From the NCBI GenBank assembly GCA_012517865.1, contig JAAYUC010000001.1:1-64000 (forward strand): 64,000 nucleotides of DNA. The letters are read 5' to 3'. The position numbers were made by a program, and so were the translations under genes. The stretch is from Chloroflexota bacterium (lineage in GTDB: Bacteria; Chloroflexota; Anaerolineae; Anaerolineales; Anaerolineaceae). Below the pieces are notes generated by a model. That model did no database searches. It was not told where the DNA came from and saw nothing but the letters and a program-made list of their open reading frames with translations. Of the stretch, positions 44,703-53,808 are shown in pieces (the stretch's first letter is position 1; each line of letters opens with the position of its first letter).

Positions 44703-46915
44703 AGATGGAAATAGTAGGCTCATCCGTTCCCCGAGTTGACGCGCTGGCGAAAGTAACAGGAAAGGCACGTTATCCGGGTGATTTTCTCTTTGCTGATCAA
44801 CTGACCATGAAAGTGCTTTTCGCGCACAGAGCGCATGCGATTGTGCGGACGATTCATATTGAGGAGGCTTTGGCTGTTCCAGGCGTTGTGATGATTCTCA
44901 CCGCCCGGGATGTGCCAAACAATGAATACGGCTTGGGTATCAGGGACCAGCCTGTCCTGTGCGGCCCGGGATCCTCCAATGCTTATGCCGACCGGGTTCG
45001 CTTTGAGGGCGATCAGGTCGCGCTGGTGATTGCGGAGACTGAGCAGGCTGCCATTGAGGGATTGAAAGCTATCCGCGTGGAATATGAAGACCTGCCAGTT
45101 GTGACAGATATTCAGGAGGCGATCCGGGAGGATGCCACCCTGGTCCATCCGGAATATGGGAGCAATATTTTCCATCACAATATTGTGCGATTGGGAGATG
45201 TTGAAGAGGCTTTTTCGCGCTGCGCGGTTATCTGTGAGCGGGAATACCATACACCGGTTCAGGAGCACGCCTTCCTCCAACCGGAATCTGGCGTCGCTTA
45301 CGTCGATAAAGAAGGTGTGATAACCGTCATTGTCGGCGGCCAATGGGCGCATGAGGACCAGGAACAGATTGCTCACGCGCTGAACGTGCCCCTTGAAAGG
45401 GTGAGGGTGATATATCCGGCTATCGGCGGCGCCTTTGGCGGGCGCGAAGATATGTCTGTACAGATTATTCTGGCCTTGGCTGCCCAAAAATTGCACGAGG
45501 CAGGCATAAACCGTCCGGTTCGCATCGTCTGGAGCCGGGAAGAATCCATCATTGGGCATCACAAACGGCATCATTACTATCTAAAGGCCAAGTGGGGCGC
45601 GGATTCGGAAGGCAAAATTCTGGCTGCCCAATGCATGATGTATTCAGACGGCGGGGCGTATGTGTACACCTCACCAAAAGTCCTGGGGAACAGCACACTT
45701 CTTGCCACCGGACCATACCAGATTCCCAATGTCAGTACAGATGCGTATTCTGTTTACACGAATAACATACCTGCGGGCGCGTTCCGCGGCTTTGGAGGTC
45801 CTCAGGCGATCTTTATGGCTGAAATGCAGGCAAACGCGCTGGCTGAAGCCCTGAAAATGGATCCCGTTGAATTTCGGATGAGAAATTTGTTCAAAGAGGG
45901 CTCGATTCAGTCAATGGGTGAGGCAATTCCCAAAGGCGTAAGTATTCGCGAAGTTGTGCAGGCATGCGCTCGCCAGGCTGGTTGGCAGGAGACTCCTCAG
46001 GGATGGAAGAAACCGGAAATCGCGCAGGGTATTAATCCCCATATACGCACCGGTCTTGGTTTTGCCTGCGGGTATAAAAATGTCGGGTTCTCTTTTGGAT
46101 ATCAGGAAAACTGCGCGGCGAAAATTGTCCTTCACGGCAAAACAGAAGTGGAAAAAGCCACGCTTTTCCATGCCGGCGCAGAAGTCGGGCAAGGGTCTCA
46201 TACGGTCTTCGCCCAATTCACCGCGGAAGCTTTGGGATTGCCAATCGAAAAGATTGAACTCTGCCTTTCCGATACCGGGACATCAGGCAACTCCGGGAGT
46301 GTCTCCGCTTCCCGAATGACTTTTATGGCTGGCAACGCGATTCTTGGCGCTGTGAGAAAAGCCCGGGAGCGCTGGGAGGCCGGCGACCGACCCGCAGTAG
46401 GGGATTATACATATCTCGCGCCTAAGACCAGCGGGCTGGATAAACAAAACGGCCACTGCTACCCAAACTTTGCCTATGGTTACGTGGCGGAAGCTGTTTT
46501 AGCAGATGTGAATACCCTAACGGGTGAGATTCGGCTGCGCAAGGTCATTTGCGCCGACGATGTGGGGAAGGCCATCAATCCAGCTTTGGTGGAAGGACAG
46601 ATTGAAGGGGCAGTCGTACAGGCTGCCGGCTACAGTCTGATGGAAAACTTCATCACAGAAAAAGGCATCACACGCACCAAAGAGCTATCAACCTATATGA
46701 TACCGACCTCAGTTGATATTCCGGATGAGGTTCAGAGCGTCATCGTAGAGATTCCCGATCCACTCGGACCGTACGGCGCCCGCGGTATGGGGGAAATGCC
46801 TTATCTGCCCTTTGCTCCCGCGGTCCTCGATGCTGTGTACCAGGCGACCGGCCTGCTCTTCAACCGCTTCCCTCTGACAGCGGAAGTCGTCTTGCGCGGG
46901 TTGGGAAAAATATAG
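44699..46915 (+). CDS. Molybdenum hydroxylase molybdopterin-binding subunit (xanthine dehydrogenase family)
   Basis: A 738-residue large subunit without fused iron-sulfur domain. Moco-binding motifs: IGGAFGGRE, NIPAGAFRGFGGPQ, and the C-terminal GPYGARGMGEMP with the catalytic Glu. It forms the second hydroxylase with the FAD/2Fe-2S fusion encoded just upstream. The substrate is probably a purine or related N-heterocycle, inferred from SsnA, XdhC and MocA in the same run. Confidence 0.92.
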   Translation: MKMEIVGSSVPRVDALAKVTGKARYPGDFLFADQLTMKVLFAHRAHAIVRTIHIEEALAVPGVVMILTARDVPNNEYGLGIRDQPVLCGPGSSNAYADRVRFEGDQVALVIAETEQAAIEGLKAIRVEYEDLPVVTDIQEAIREDATLVHPEYGSNIFHHNIVRLGDVEEAFSRCAVICEREYHTPVQEHAFLQPESGVAYVDKEGVITVIVGGQWAHEDQEQIAHALNVPLERVRVIYPAIGGAFGGREDMSVQIILALAAQKLHEAGINRPVRIVWSREESIIGHHKRHHYYLKAKWGADSEGKILAAQCMMYSDGGAYVYTSPKVLGNSTLLATGPYQIPNVSTDAYSVYTNNIPAGAFRGFGGPQAIFMAEMQANALAEALKMDPVEFRMRNLFKEGSIQSMGEAIPKGVSIREVVQACARQAGWQETPQGWKKPEIAQGINPHIRTGLGFACGYKNVGFSFGYQENCAAKIVLHGKTEVEKATLFHAGAEVGQGSHTVFAQFTAEALGLPIEKIELCLSDTGTSGNSGSVSASRMTFMAGNAILGAVRKARERWEAGDRPAVGDYTYLAPKTSGLDKQNGHCYPNFAYGYVAEAVLADVNTLTGEIRLRKVICADDVGKAINPALVEGQIEGAVVQAAGYSLMENFITEKGITRTKELSTYMIPTSVDIPDEVQSVIVEIPDPLGPYGARGMGEMPYLPFAPAVLDAVYQATGLLFNRFPLTAEVVLRGLGKI

Positions 46916-46920
46916 CAGCG

Positions 46921-47544
46921 ATGCACAGCTCTCAGGCGGTATCCAACGGCCCGCCCGCGATTGCTGGAATTGTTCTGGCAGCGGGCGGCTCCAGCCGGTT
47001 TGGCACGGTCAAACAACTGCTGCCCTGGGGAAAGGGCACCTGCCTGGAAGCCTGCCTGCGGACGGCTGAAATGGCCGGGCTTGCTCCGATTGTGGCGGTC
47101 CTGGGTTCCCAGTATGAACGCATCATGAGGGATACGCGCTTTGGGAGCGCCAGGGCTGTCATTAACGCGGAGTGGGAAAAAGGGCAGGCCACTTCTTTGA
47201 AGGCCGGCCTTCAGGCTTTACCTGATGGATTGTTTGGAGCGGTATTCCTGCTGGCGGATCAACCGCAAATTTCGGTCACTCTGGTTTCAGCCATCATGGA
47301 GCTTGCCTGGAAGCGCGACGCGGTCGTAGTTCCGGTAATCAATGACCGCCGCGCCAATCCGGTTTTTTTCCCGGCCCGAGCTTTTCCGGTCCTGAGGAAC
47401 ATTGAAGGAGACCGGGGTGGGAGGGCGGTTATGTCGGAATTCCAGACTGTGTTGCTGCCGTGGCTCGATGAGGATATGGCATTGGATTTGGATACCCGCC
47501 AGGATTACGACAGACTTTGTCAGATATTCTTTACAAAACCCTGA
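46921..47544 (+). CDS. mocA: MocA/MobA-like molybdenum cofactor nucleotidyltransferase
   Basis: A 207-residue GT-A-type NTP transferase. LAAGGSSRFG (19-28) and KQLLPW (31-36) form the nucleotide loop, with a metal motif LLADQPQ further on. The KQLLPW pattern fits the CTP-specific MocA used by xanthine dehydrogenase-type enzymes rather than the GTP-specific MobA. Its reaction releases PPi. It is the last gene of the operon, 5 bp after the Mo subunit. No strong ribosome-binding site precedes the ATG, so coupling to the upstream gene is likely. Confidence 0.87.
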   Translation: MHSSQAVSNGPPAIAGIVLAAGGSSRFGTVKQLLPWGKGTCLEACLRTAEMAGLAPIVAVLGSQYERIMRDTRFGSARAVINAEWEKGQATSLKAGLQALPDGLFGAVFLLADQPQISVTLVSAIMELAWKRDAVVVPVINDRRANPVFFPARAFPVLRNIEGDRGGRAVMSEFQTVLLPWLDEDMALDLDTRQDYDRLCQIFFTKP

Positions 47545-47558
47545 TATTCTTTTTATTG

Positions 47559-47564
47559 TATAAT
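47559..47564 (+). promoter_or_regulatory. -10 box of the glmS transcript
   Basis: A consensus TATAAT sits about 20 nt before the ribozyme cleavage site. Transcription would begin near 47571. The -35 is weak: TTTACA occurs at 47530-47535, but too far upstream. Confidence 0.55.
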
Positions 47565-47583
47565 CCACCCAGCACCGGAAACC

Positions 47584-47760
47584 AGCGCCAGGCCTGGCAA
47601 CTGCCAGGTGACGAGGACGGGGGTTCCTTTCCGCGAGGAAAGGTTAACCAATTTATTGGGAAAATCGAAAGATCGGCGGATGCCCCCCGGGTGAGCGTTC
47701 ATCCGATTTCCTGTGTCTGGAACAACTAAATGACCTTCAACCCAAACGGTTGGGCGGTCT
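47584..47760 (+). ncRNA. glmS ribozyme (glucosamine-6-phosphate-activated)
   Basis: The leader of glmS has the conserved core of the glmS ribozyme. The cleavage site is between A47584 and G47585, followed by GCGCC. Then come TGACGAGGACGGGGG (47609 on) and GGCGGATGCCCCCCGGGTGAG split over 47675-47695; both blocks are near-identical to the Bacillus ribozyme. A P4-like hairpin CAACCC/GGTTGG follows. GlcN6P acts as coenzyme for self-cleavage, which destabilises the mRNA and lowers GlmS when the product is abundant. The 3' limit is approximate. Confidence 0.93.
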
Positions 47761-47784
47761 CCGATACTGGAAGGAGTACTGAAG

Positions 47785-49626
47785 ATGTGCGGAATTGTGG
47801 CTTACATCGGAGGGCAGAATGCCACGCCGATTATAGTCAACGGCCTGAAAAAACTTGAATACCGCGGATATGATTCGGCAGGCGTCGCCGTGCTGCAGAA
47901 CGGAAAGATTGAAGTCCGCCGCGACGCCGGGAAAATTGCCCGTTTGGAAGCGTTAATTGCTGAGCAGCCTCTCAGCGGCAGTATTGGTATTGGACATACC
48001 CGCTGGGCTACGCACGGAGCCCCCAACCAACAAAACGCGCACCCGCATTTAAGTTCCAACGGCGAGATTGTTATTGTGCACAATGGGATTGTGGAAAATT
48101 ATCTCAGTCTGCGGGATGAGCTTTTGGCGGAAGGCGCGGTGTTCCATTCTGAAACCGATACCGAGACCATTGTTTTTCTGATTGAGCGGTACTTTGCGGT
48201 CACGCAGGATTTAGCCAAAGCAGTCCAGCTGACCATGAAACGGGTAAAGGGTGCCCACGGCATTGTCGTGATGTCCGCGAAAGAACCCGATAAGCTGCTG
48301 GCAGCGCGCCTGGGTAATGCCGGCGGGGTTGCCATTGGCAGAGGAAACGGCGAGATGTTTATCGCGAGCGACCTGCCCGCGATTGTGGAGCATACCCGGG
48401 AAATCACATTCCTTGAAAATGGCCAGATGGCAGTGGTAACCCGCCAAGGCGTCAGCATCCAGACTCTCGACGGGCAAAAGGTACCAGCGCAAATACAACA
48501 TATCCCCTGGGATCCGGTATCCGCTGAAAAAGGCAACTACCGGCATTTTATGCAAAAGGAAATACACGAGCAGGTACGGTCTCTTTCTGATACCATGATA
48601 GGTCGCATCGATTTTGACGATTACCGCATCACACTGCCCGATCTGCGTCTTGATGCAGCCGGCGCCAGGGGCATCAAACGCATCTTCATCACTGCCTGCG
48701 GGACAGCGCTGCATGCCGGTCTGGTCGGAAAAATTATCATTGAGCATCTTACAAGAATTCCTGTGGAAGTGATGGTCGCTTCTGAATTCCGGTACATTGA
48801 CCCGATCGTAGACAGCGATACTGTTGTCCTGGCCATCAGCCAATCCGGAGAAACTGCGGATACGCTGGCAGCCATGGAGGAGGGACGGCGCAAAGGCGCG
48901 AAGCTGTGGAGCATCGTCAATGCGATTGGTTCACAAGCCATGCGCAGCGCGGACGGCGCGATAGCCATGCAGGTGGGTCCGGAGATTGGCGTGGCGTCCA
49001 CCAAGGCATTTACTGCGCCCTTGGTAGACCTGTATATGCTGGCTGTGTACCTCGCAGACCTGCGCGGTAATATCAATCCCGCCAAGCGCTTTGAATTGAT
49101 ACGGGACCTGCTGATGGTGCCGACGCTGGCCGGGAAAACATTGGAACATGAACCCGAAGTGGAGAAGGCAGCTGCCAAATACAAAGACATGCGCAGCGTG
49201 CTGTACCTTGGGCGCGGTATCAATATGCCGATAGCCTATGAAGGTGCCCTGAAATTGAAGGAAATTTCGTATATCCATGCGGAAGGATATCCGGCGGGAG
49301 AGATGAAACACGGACCAATCGCTCTGATAGACCAGGACCTGCCCGTGGTTGTCATCGCCCCCAAAGACGCCTGGTATGAAAAAATGATCAGCCAGGTGGA
49401 ACAGGCCAAAGCCCGCGGCGGAAAAGTCATTGCTGTCGCCACCGAAGGCGATGCGCTCATCCCGACGTTAGTGGATGAGGTATTGTGGGTTCCGCCGGTT
49501 CCCTGGCTGTTAAGTCCCATTCTCACCTCCATCCCGCTGCAGCTGTTTGCCTACCACATCGCCACGCAATTAGGATTGGATGTCGACCAGCCCCGAAATC
49601 TGGCCAAGTCTGTCACAGTGGAATAA
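47785..49626 (+). CDS. glmS: Glutamine-fructose-6-phosphate aminotransferase
   Basis: A 613-residue GlmS. Met-Cys-Gly-Ile start gives the N-terminal nucleophile Cys2 of the glutaminase domain. Two SIS isomerase domains follow (AISQSGETADTLAAM and EGALKLKEISYIHAE). It makes glucosamine-6-phosphate for cell wall and glycan synthesis. GGAAGGAG lies before the ATG. Its leader is a self-cleaving ribozyme, so regulation by its own product is direct. The Mrp gene begins about 68 bp after its stop. Confidence 0.97.
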   Translation: MCGIVAYIGGQNATPIIVNGLKKLEYRGYDSAGVAVLQNGKIEVRRDAGKIARLEALIAEQPLSGSIGIGHTRWATHGAPNQQNAHPHLSSNGEIVIVHNGIVENYLSLRDELLAEGAVFHSETDTETIVFLIERYFAVTQDLAKAVQLTMKRVKGAHGIVVMSAKEPDKLLAARLGNAGGVAIGRGNGEMFIASDLPAIVEHTREITFLENGQMAVVTRQGVSIQTLDGQKVPAQIQHIPWDPVSAEKGNYRHFMQKEIHEQVRSLSDTMIGRIDFDDYRITLPDLRLDAAGARGIKRIFITACGTALHAGLVGKIIIEHLTRIPVEVMVASEFRYIDPIVDSDTVVLAISQSGETADTLAAMEEGRRKGAKLWSIVNAIGSQAMRSADGAIAMQVGPEIGVASTKAFTAPLVDLYMLAVYLADLRGNINPAKRFELIRDLLMVPTLAGKTLEHEPEVEKAAAKYKDMRSVLYLGRGINMPIAYEGALKLKEISYIHAEGYPAGEMKHGPIALIDQDLPVVVIAPKDAWYEKMISQVEQAKARGGKVIAVATEGDALIPTLVDEVLWVPPVPWLLSPILTSIPLQLFAYHIATQLGLDVDQPRNLAKSVTVE

Positions 49627-49693
49627 GGTCATACCAGACAGCAAACACGTTAAAAATCGCGGTAAACTAACAAAAACTATTCAGGAGCCGACC

Positions 49694-50737
49694 TTGATTA
49701 CCAAAGAAGAAGTATTAAGAGCCTTATCCGTTGTCATTGATCCAGACTTACAAAAAGACCTTGTCACGCTGGGGATGGTCGAGGATGTGGAAATCACAGA
49801 ATCCTATGTCAGTTTCTCACTGGTTCTGACTACACCCGCGTGTCCGCTGCGCGCGCAGCTGGAACGCGACGCCCGACGCGCGGTCCAGGTTATGACTGGC
49901 GTCCAGGATGTCAGAATCACTACCAAATCCAGGGTACAGAACCCAAAACAGGTGGAAATCTCTACCAATCAGTTTAAACACGTCATCGCGGTAGGTTCAG
50001 GCAAGGGCGGCGTGGGCAAGAGCACTGTTGCCGCAAATATTGCCGTCAGCCTGGCGAAGGACGGGGCATCGGTTGGCCTTTTGGATGCTGATATCTATGG
50101 GCCAAATATTCCCCGCATGCTTGGAATCACCGGCACGCCTCAGGCTGAGGAAGGCGCCAAGGTAAAACCGCTGACTGCTTATGGGGTGCAGGTCGTCTCA
50201 ATTGGTTTCTTCGTCGCGGATGGGCAGCCATTAATTTGGAGAGGCCCTATGCTGCATTCGGCGATTCAGCAATTCCTCACGGATTTCGATTGGGGCTGCC
50301 TGGATTATCTCATTGTGGATCTTCCGCCTGGCACCGGAGATGTTCAGCTTTCCCTTTCGCAAACCCTTCCGATTATCGGCGCCGTGATTGTGACCACGCC
50401 GCAAGCTGTCTCAATAGACGACGCTTTTCGGGCCATCTCAATGTTCGACAAGCTTGAGATTCCAGTGCTTGGAATCGTAGAGAACATGGGCTATTTGAAG
50501 CTTCCGGATGGAAGTCATCTCCCTGTTTTTGGCGAAGGCGGCGGAAAACGCCTGGAAGGTTTGACAGGTGTTCCGCTGTTGGGAAGCATTCCTCTTGAAC
50601 CCGAGGTCGGGGTGGATGGAGACCGCGGCACGCCGGCAGTCATCGCCAGCCCGCTAAATCCTGCCTCTGAGGCTTTTACAGCCATTGCCAGGAACATTGC
50701 CGCGCAAACCAGCAAACAGGCCTACGCGGCTAAGTGA
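49694..50737 (+). CDS. mrp: Mrp/NBP35-family iron-sulfur cluster carrier ATPase
   Basis: A 347-residue protein. The N-terminal 100 residues form a MIP18/DUF59 domain, followed by a deviant Walker A GSGKGGVGKST and VDLPPGTGDVQL. It carries and transfers 4Fe-4S clusters, useful here for the many Fe-S enzymes nearby. The start is TTG 49694 with CAGGAG 6 nt upstream; a longer frame from 49580 lies inside glmS and has no homologous sequence. The typical CxxC pair near the C terminus is not obvious, as in some ApbC types. Confidence 0.88.
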   Translation: MITKEEVLRALSVVIDPDLQKDLVTLGMVEDVEITESYVSFSLVLTTPACPLRAQLERDARRAVQVMTGVQDVRITTKSRVQNPKQVEISTNQFKHVIAVGSGKGGVGKSTVAANIAVSLAKDGASVGLLDADIYGPNIPRMLGITGTPQAEEGAKVKPLTAYGVQVVSIGFFVADGQPLIWRGPMLHSAIQQFLTDFDWGCLDYLIVDLPPGTGDVQLSLSQTLPIIGAVIVTTPQAVSIDDAFRAISMFDKLEIPVLGIVENMGYLKLPDGSHLPVFGEGGGKRLEGLTGVPLLGSIPLEPEVGVDGDRGTPAVIASPLNPASEAFTAIARNIAAQTSKQAYAAK

Positions 50738-50751
50738 TAGAATTGCGTTTT

Positions 50752-51894
50752 ATGGCAGAACAGACAATTGTCGGCGTTCAATTTTCACCGGTCGGAAAGA
50801 TTTACCATTTTTCTCTCCCGGAAGGTGTCAGCGTCAGTGTTGGCGACTTTGTGCTGGTTAACACGGCGCGCGGCAGGCAGCTGGGAAAGGTTCTGGTAGC
50901 TCCGGTCCAAAATCCCCATAATCCTGAGGAGATTCAACCTGTCGAGCGGAAAGCTACCGAACAGGATTTGCTGGTAAAAGAAAAAAACGCTGAAAAAGAG
51001 CGAATCGCGCTCGATAAGGCGCGGGAATACCTAAAAGACCCGCGTTTTGAGGGTGTGAAGGCCTTTTCGGCTGAATATTCCTTCGACGGCAATCGACTGA
51101 CGTTTTACCTGAATTATGAGCCTGACGGCGGGTTTGATATCCGCACCTTTTTGCGTGAAATTTCGCATTCGTTCCGCGATGTGCGTCTGGAAGTGCGCCA
51201 GGTTGGACCGCGCGACGTGGCAAAAGCGCTTTCCGGACTGGGCGCCTGCGGGATTGAGAAACGCTGCTGCTCTAAGTTCCTGACCGAATTCAGTTCCATC
51301 TCTATCAAAATGGCCAAATCTCAGGATATTTCCCTGACACCTGCCGAAATTACCGGTATGTGCGGAAGGCTGCGCTGCTGCCTCAATTACGAATATGAAA
51401 CGTATGAGGAAGCGCGGAAAAATCTACCCAAGCGGAAAAAGATTATTCAAACTCCCTTGGGAGAAGGTAAAGTCATTCAGGTCCTTCCCTTAAGCGACTC
51501 GGTGGTGGTGGAATTGCCAGGCACAGGTCCGCGGCAATTCAGCCTGGAAGAGCTGCAGACGGGCAAGCTGGCCGAGCGCAAAGAAATTCCTGTTGTGGTA
51601 ACTTCCGGCTTTGAAGAAACAAAAGGCGACGTTGAGATTCTCTCATTTGACACAAAACCAGCGCCTGAGAGTGGTACCAAACCGAAAGGCGAGTTCCCGA
51701 ACAGGAGGGACAGACGCGAGCGCGGAGGGCGGCAGCGCGGCGGTCTTCCCGCTCATCGAAGCGAGCCTGAAAACCTTGGCGGCCCAAATCAGCAGAAGGG
51801 GCGCCCCCAGCAGCAACAAAGTTCTGCTTCTGGTTCCAAACAGCCGGAAGCAGCCGGCCAGGGTTTTCCCCGGAGAAAGAAAAGACGGAGATAG
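50752..51894 (+). CDS. PSP1-domain protein (RicT/YaaT-like)
   Basis: A 380-residue protein. The PSP1 domain covers about 1-260 with the cysteine blocks CGIEKRCC and MCGRLRCCLNYEYE, which in the RicT family help bind a 4Fe-4S cluster. The last 100 residues are low-complexity, rich in Arg, Gly, Gln and Pro (RRDRRERGGRQRGG), a likely RNA-binding tail. In Bacillus RicT works with RicA and RicF to tune RNase Y. ATG 50752 is used, with GTG 50734 as alternative. A TAGAAT 8 nt before the ATG hints at leaderless initiation. Confidence 0.82.
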   Translation: MAEQTIVGVQFSPVGKIYHFSLPEGVSVSVGDFVLVNTARGRQLGKVLVAPVQNPHNPEEIQPVERKATEQDLLVKEKNAEKERIALDKAREYLKDPRFEGVKAFSAEYSFDGNRLTFYLNYEPDGGFDIRTFLREISHSFRDVRLEVRQVGPRDVAKALSGLGACGIEKRCCSKFLTEFSSISIKMAKSQDISLTPAEITGMCGRLRCCLNYEYETYEEARKNLPKRKKIIQTPLGEGKVIQVLPLSDSVVVELPGTGPRQFSLEELQTGKLAERKEIPVVVTSGFEETKGDVEILSFDTKPAPESGTKPKGEFPNRRDRRERGGRQRGGLPAHRSEPENLGGPNQQKGRPQQQQSSASGSKQPEAAGQGFPRRKKRRR

Positions 51895-51896
51895 GC

Positions 51897-52616
51897 GTGG
51901 AACAGGCGGATAATTGGCCGGTCGGTACCACGATATTGGTTATTTTAGCGCACCCGGATGATCCTGAGTTCTTTCTTGGCGGTACCATCGCCCGCTGGAC
52001 TACCGCCGGCTACCAGGTCAAATATGGACTGCTGACGAAGGGGGAGCGCGGCATCAGCCCTGATTACCCCGAGAGCCAGAAACTCGCGGAAGTGCGGGTA
52101 GAAGAACAAAAAAACGCCGCTGCGGTTTTAGGCGTGCATGAGGTGACTTTTTTTGATTACCAGGACGGTTACCTTGTTCCAAGCCTGGAGGTCAGGCGCG
52201 AAGTAACCCGCTTGATACGCAGCGTGAGACCCGACATAGTGGTCTCTTGTGATCCTCAGAATTACTTCGTAAGTGAAACCTACCTGAATCATCCTGACCA
52301 TAGGGCGGCAGGTCAGGTTGTCGTGGATGCTGTTTTCCCCGCGGTTAGTAATCCAAGCTTCTTCCCCGAGTTAATTGAGGAAGGCTATCCCGCTGTGCGG
52401 GTCTCGGAGTTGTGGTTAAGTTTGCCAGCCCAGGCGAATGTTGTCCTCGACGTCAGTGAATTCTGGCAGCGGCGGGCACAGGCACTGCTTGAACATAAAA
52501 GCCAGATTGGGGACCCGAAAAAATTCCTGGAACACCTTAAAGAAAGACGGCTTGAAAGCAGCGATACCGAGGACCGCTATACCGAAAGATTTCGCAGAAT
52601 CATCTTTAGGAAATAA
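51897..52616 (+). CDS. PIG-L family N-acetyl sugar deacetylase
   Basis: A 239-residue LmbE/PIG-L protein. The metal-binding signature AHPDDPEF and the second His motif NHPDHRAAGQ are present. Members remove N-acetyl groups from GlcNAc-linked compounds, including precursors of low-molecular-weight thiols. GTG start 2 bp after the PSP1 stop with GGAG overlapping. No glycosyltransferase or cysteine ligase partner is present here, so the substrate is open. Confidence 0.87.
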   Translation: MEQADNWPVGTTILVILAHPDDPEFFLGGTIARWTTAGYQVKYGLLTKGERGISPDYPESQKLAEVRVEEQKNAAAVLGVHEVTFFDYQDGYLVPSLEVRREVTRLIRSVRPDIVVSCDPQNYFVSETYLNHPDHRAAGQVVVDAVFPAVSNPSFFPELIEEGYPAVRVSELWLSLPAQANVVLDVSEFWQRRAQALLEHKSQIGDPKKFLEHLKERRLESSDTEDRYTERFRRIIFRK

Positions 52617-52617
52617 C

Positions 52618-53808
52618 ATGGACTTCTTGTCTGAGGCACAAGCGCTTTTTCCTGAAACCGTTGCGTTCAGACGGCAATTCCACCAACACCCCGAACTGGC
52701 CTTTTCGGAGTTTGAGACTGCCAGAATAGTCTCTGAAGAACTTAAACGGCTGGGCTACTCTGTCCTTAATGGAATTGGTACCACGGGAGTAACTGGTTTC
52801 TTAGGAAGTACTTCGGTAAAACCGCTGATTATGATGCGTTTTGACATGGACGCGCTGCCAATTCAGGAAGCAAGCGGCGCGGAATACGCCTCTCAGACTC
52901 TGGGCGTTATGCACGCCTGCGGGCATGACGCGCACACAGCGATAGGTCTGACCACGGCGCGGCTGATAGCAAAACATCATCAGGATTTGGATGCTTCCTT
53001 CCTCCTTGTTTTCCAGCCGGCTGAGGAAATCGGGCAGGGCGCGCTGGCAATGCTTGAAGATGGTTTATTCTCCGCGCAAATGCCGGATTTCGCCTTGGGC
53101 GTTCATGTTTGGAACAGCCTTCCAAGCGGAAGTTTTGTCATCAAAACTGGCGAGCTCATGGCTGGCAGCGGGATGTTCACCATCCGGGTATTGGGAAAAG
53201 GCGGGCACGCCGCGCTCCCGCATCAGGCGATTAACCCAATAGCGGCAGGCGCGCAAATAGTCACCACCTTACACAACATTACCGCGCAAAGCGTGAATCC
53301 TTTGGAAGCCGCTGTGGTTGGCGTGACGATGTTCCACGCGGGAACGGCGAACAATATCATTCCGGAACAAGCGGAACTGCAAGGAACCATCCGCTTTTTT
53401 TCCGGGGAATTGTGGCATCTGCTAAACCAAAAAATACAAACAGTAGCCAGAGATACAGCCAGCGCGTTTGGTTGTGAGGTAGAAATTTCCCTGCTTCAAA
53501 ATACACCGCCCTTGGTGAATAATGCGGCGGCTGCTCTGGCAGCCCAAACTGCCCTGAAAAGAATCCTGCCCGAAGCGGCACTACTGACGGATTACCGCAC
53601 CATGGGTTCAGAAGATATGGCGTTATTTCTCGAGAAAGTCCCCGGAGTTTTTATATTTGTCGGTTCGGGAGGGCAGGTGGAAAATGGAGGGTTCCCGCAC
53701 CACCATCCCTGTTTCGATATCGATGAAAGCGTGCTGCCCTACAGCTGCGCTTTACTGCTGCAAACCGCCGTGGAGCTGATAAGCTCGAATAAACAGGAAA
53801 ACCACTAA
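52618..53808 (+). CDS. M20-family amidohydrolase (hippurate / N-acyl amino acid hydrolase type)
   Basis: A 396-residue zinc peptidase-like enzyme. Metal motifs are MHACGHDAHTAIGL and the PAEE block FQPAEEIGQGA. The N terminus has RRQFHQHPELAFSEFETA typical of the IAA-amino acid/hippurate hydrolase group. ATG 52618 begins 1 bp after the PIG-L stop; a frame extension to 52438 only overlaps that gene. Likely cleaves N-acyl amino acids. Confidence 0.92.
   Translation: MDFLSEAQALFPETVAFRRQFHQHPELAFSEFETARIVSEELKRLGYSVLNGIGTTGVTGFLGSTSVKPLIMMRFDMDALPIQEASGAEYASQTLGVMHACGHDAHTAIGLTTARLIAKHHQDLDASFLLVFQPAEEIGQGALAMLEDGLFSAQMPDFALGVHVWNSLPSGSFVIKTGELMAGSGMFTIRVLGKGGHAALPHQAINPIAAGAQIVTTLHNITAQSVNPLEAAVVGVTMFHAGTANNIIPEQAELQGTIRFFSGELWHLLNQKIQTVARDTASAFGCEVEISLLQNTPPLVNNAAAALAAQTALKRILPEAALLTDYRTMGSEDMALFLEKVPGVFIFVGSGGQVENGGFPHHHPCFDIDESVLPYSCALLLQTAVELISSNKQENH

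Noticed and set aside
49580-49693. Upstream ATG for mrp at 49580
   Set aside because: It lies within the glmS coding region and adds residues unlike Mrp. TTG 49694 has a good CAGGAG signal.
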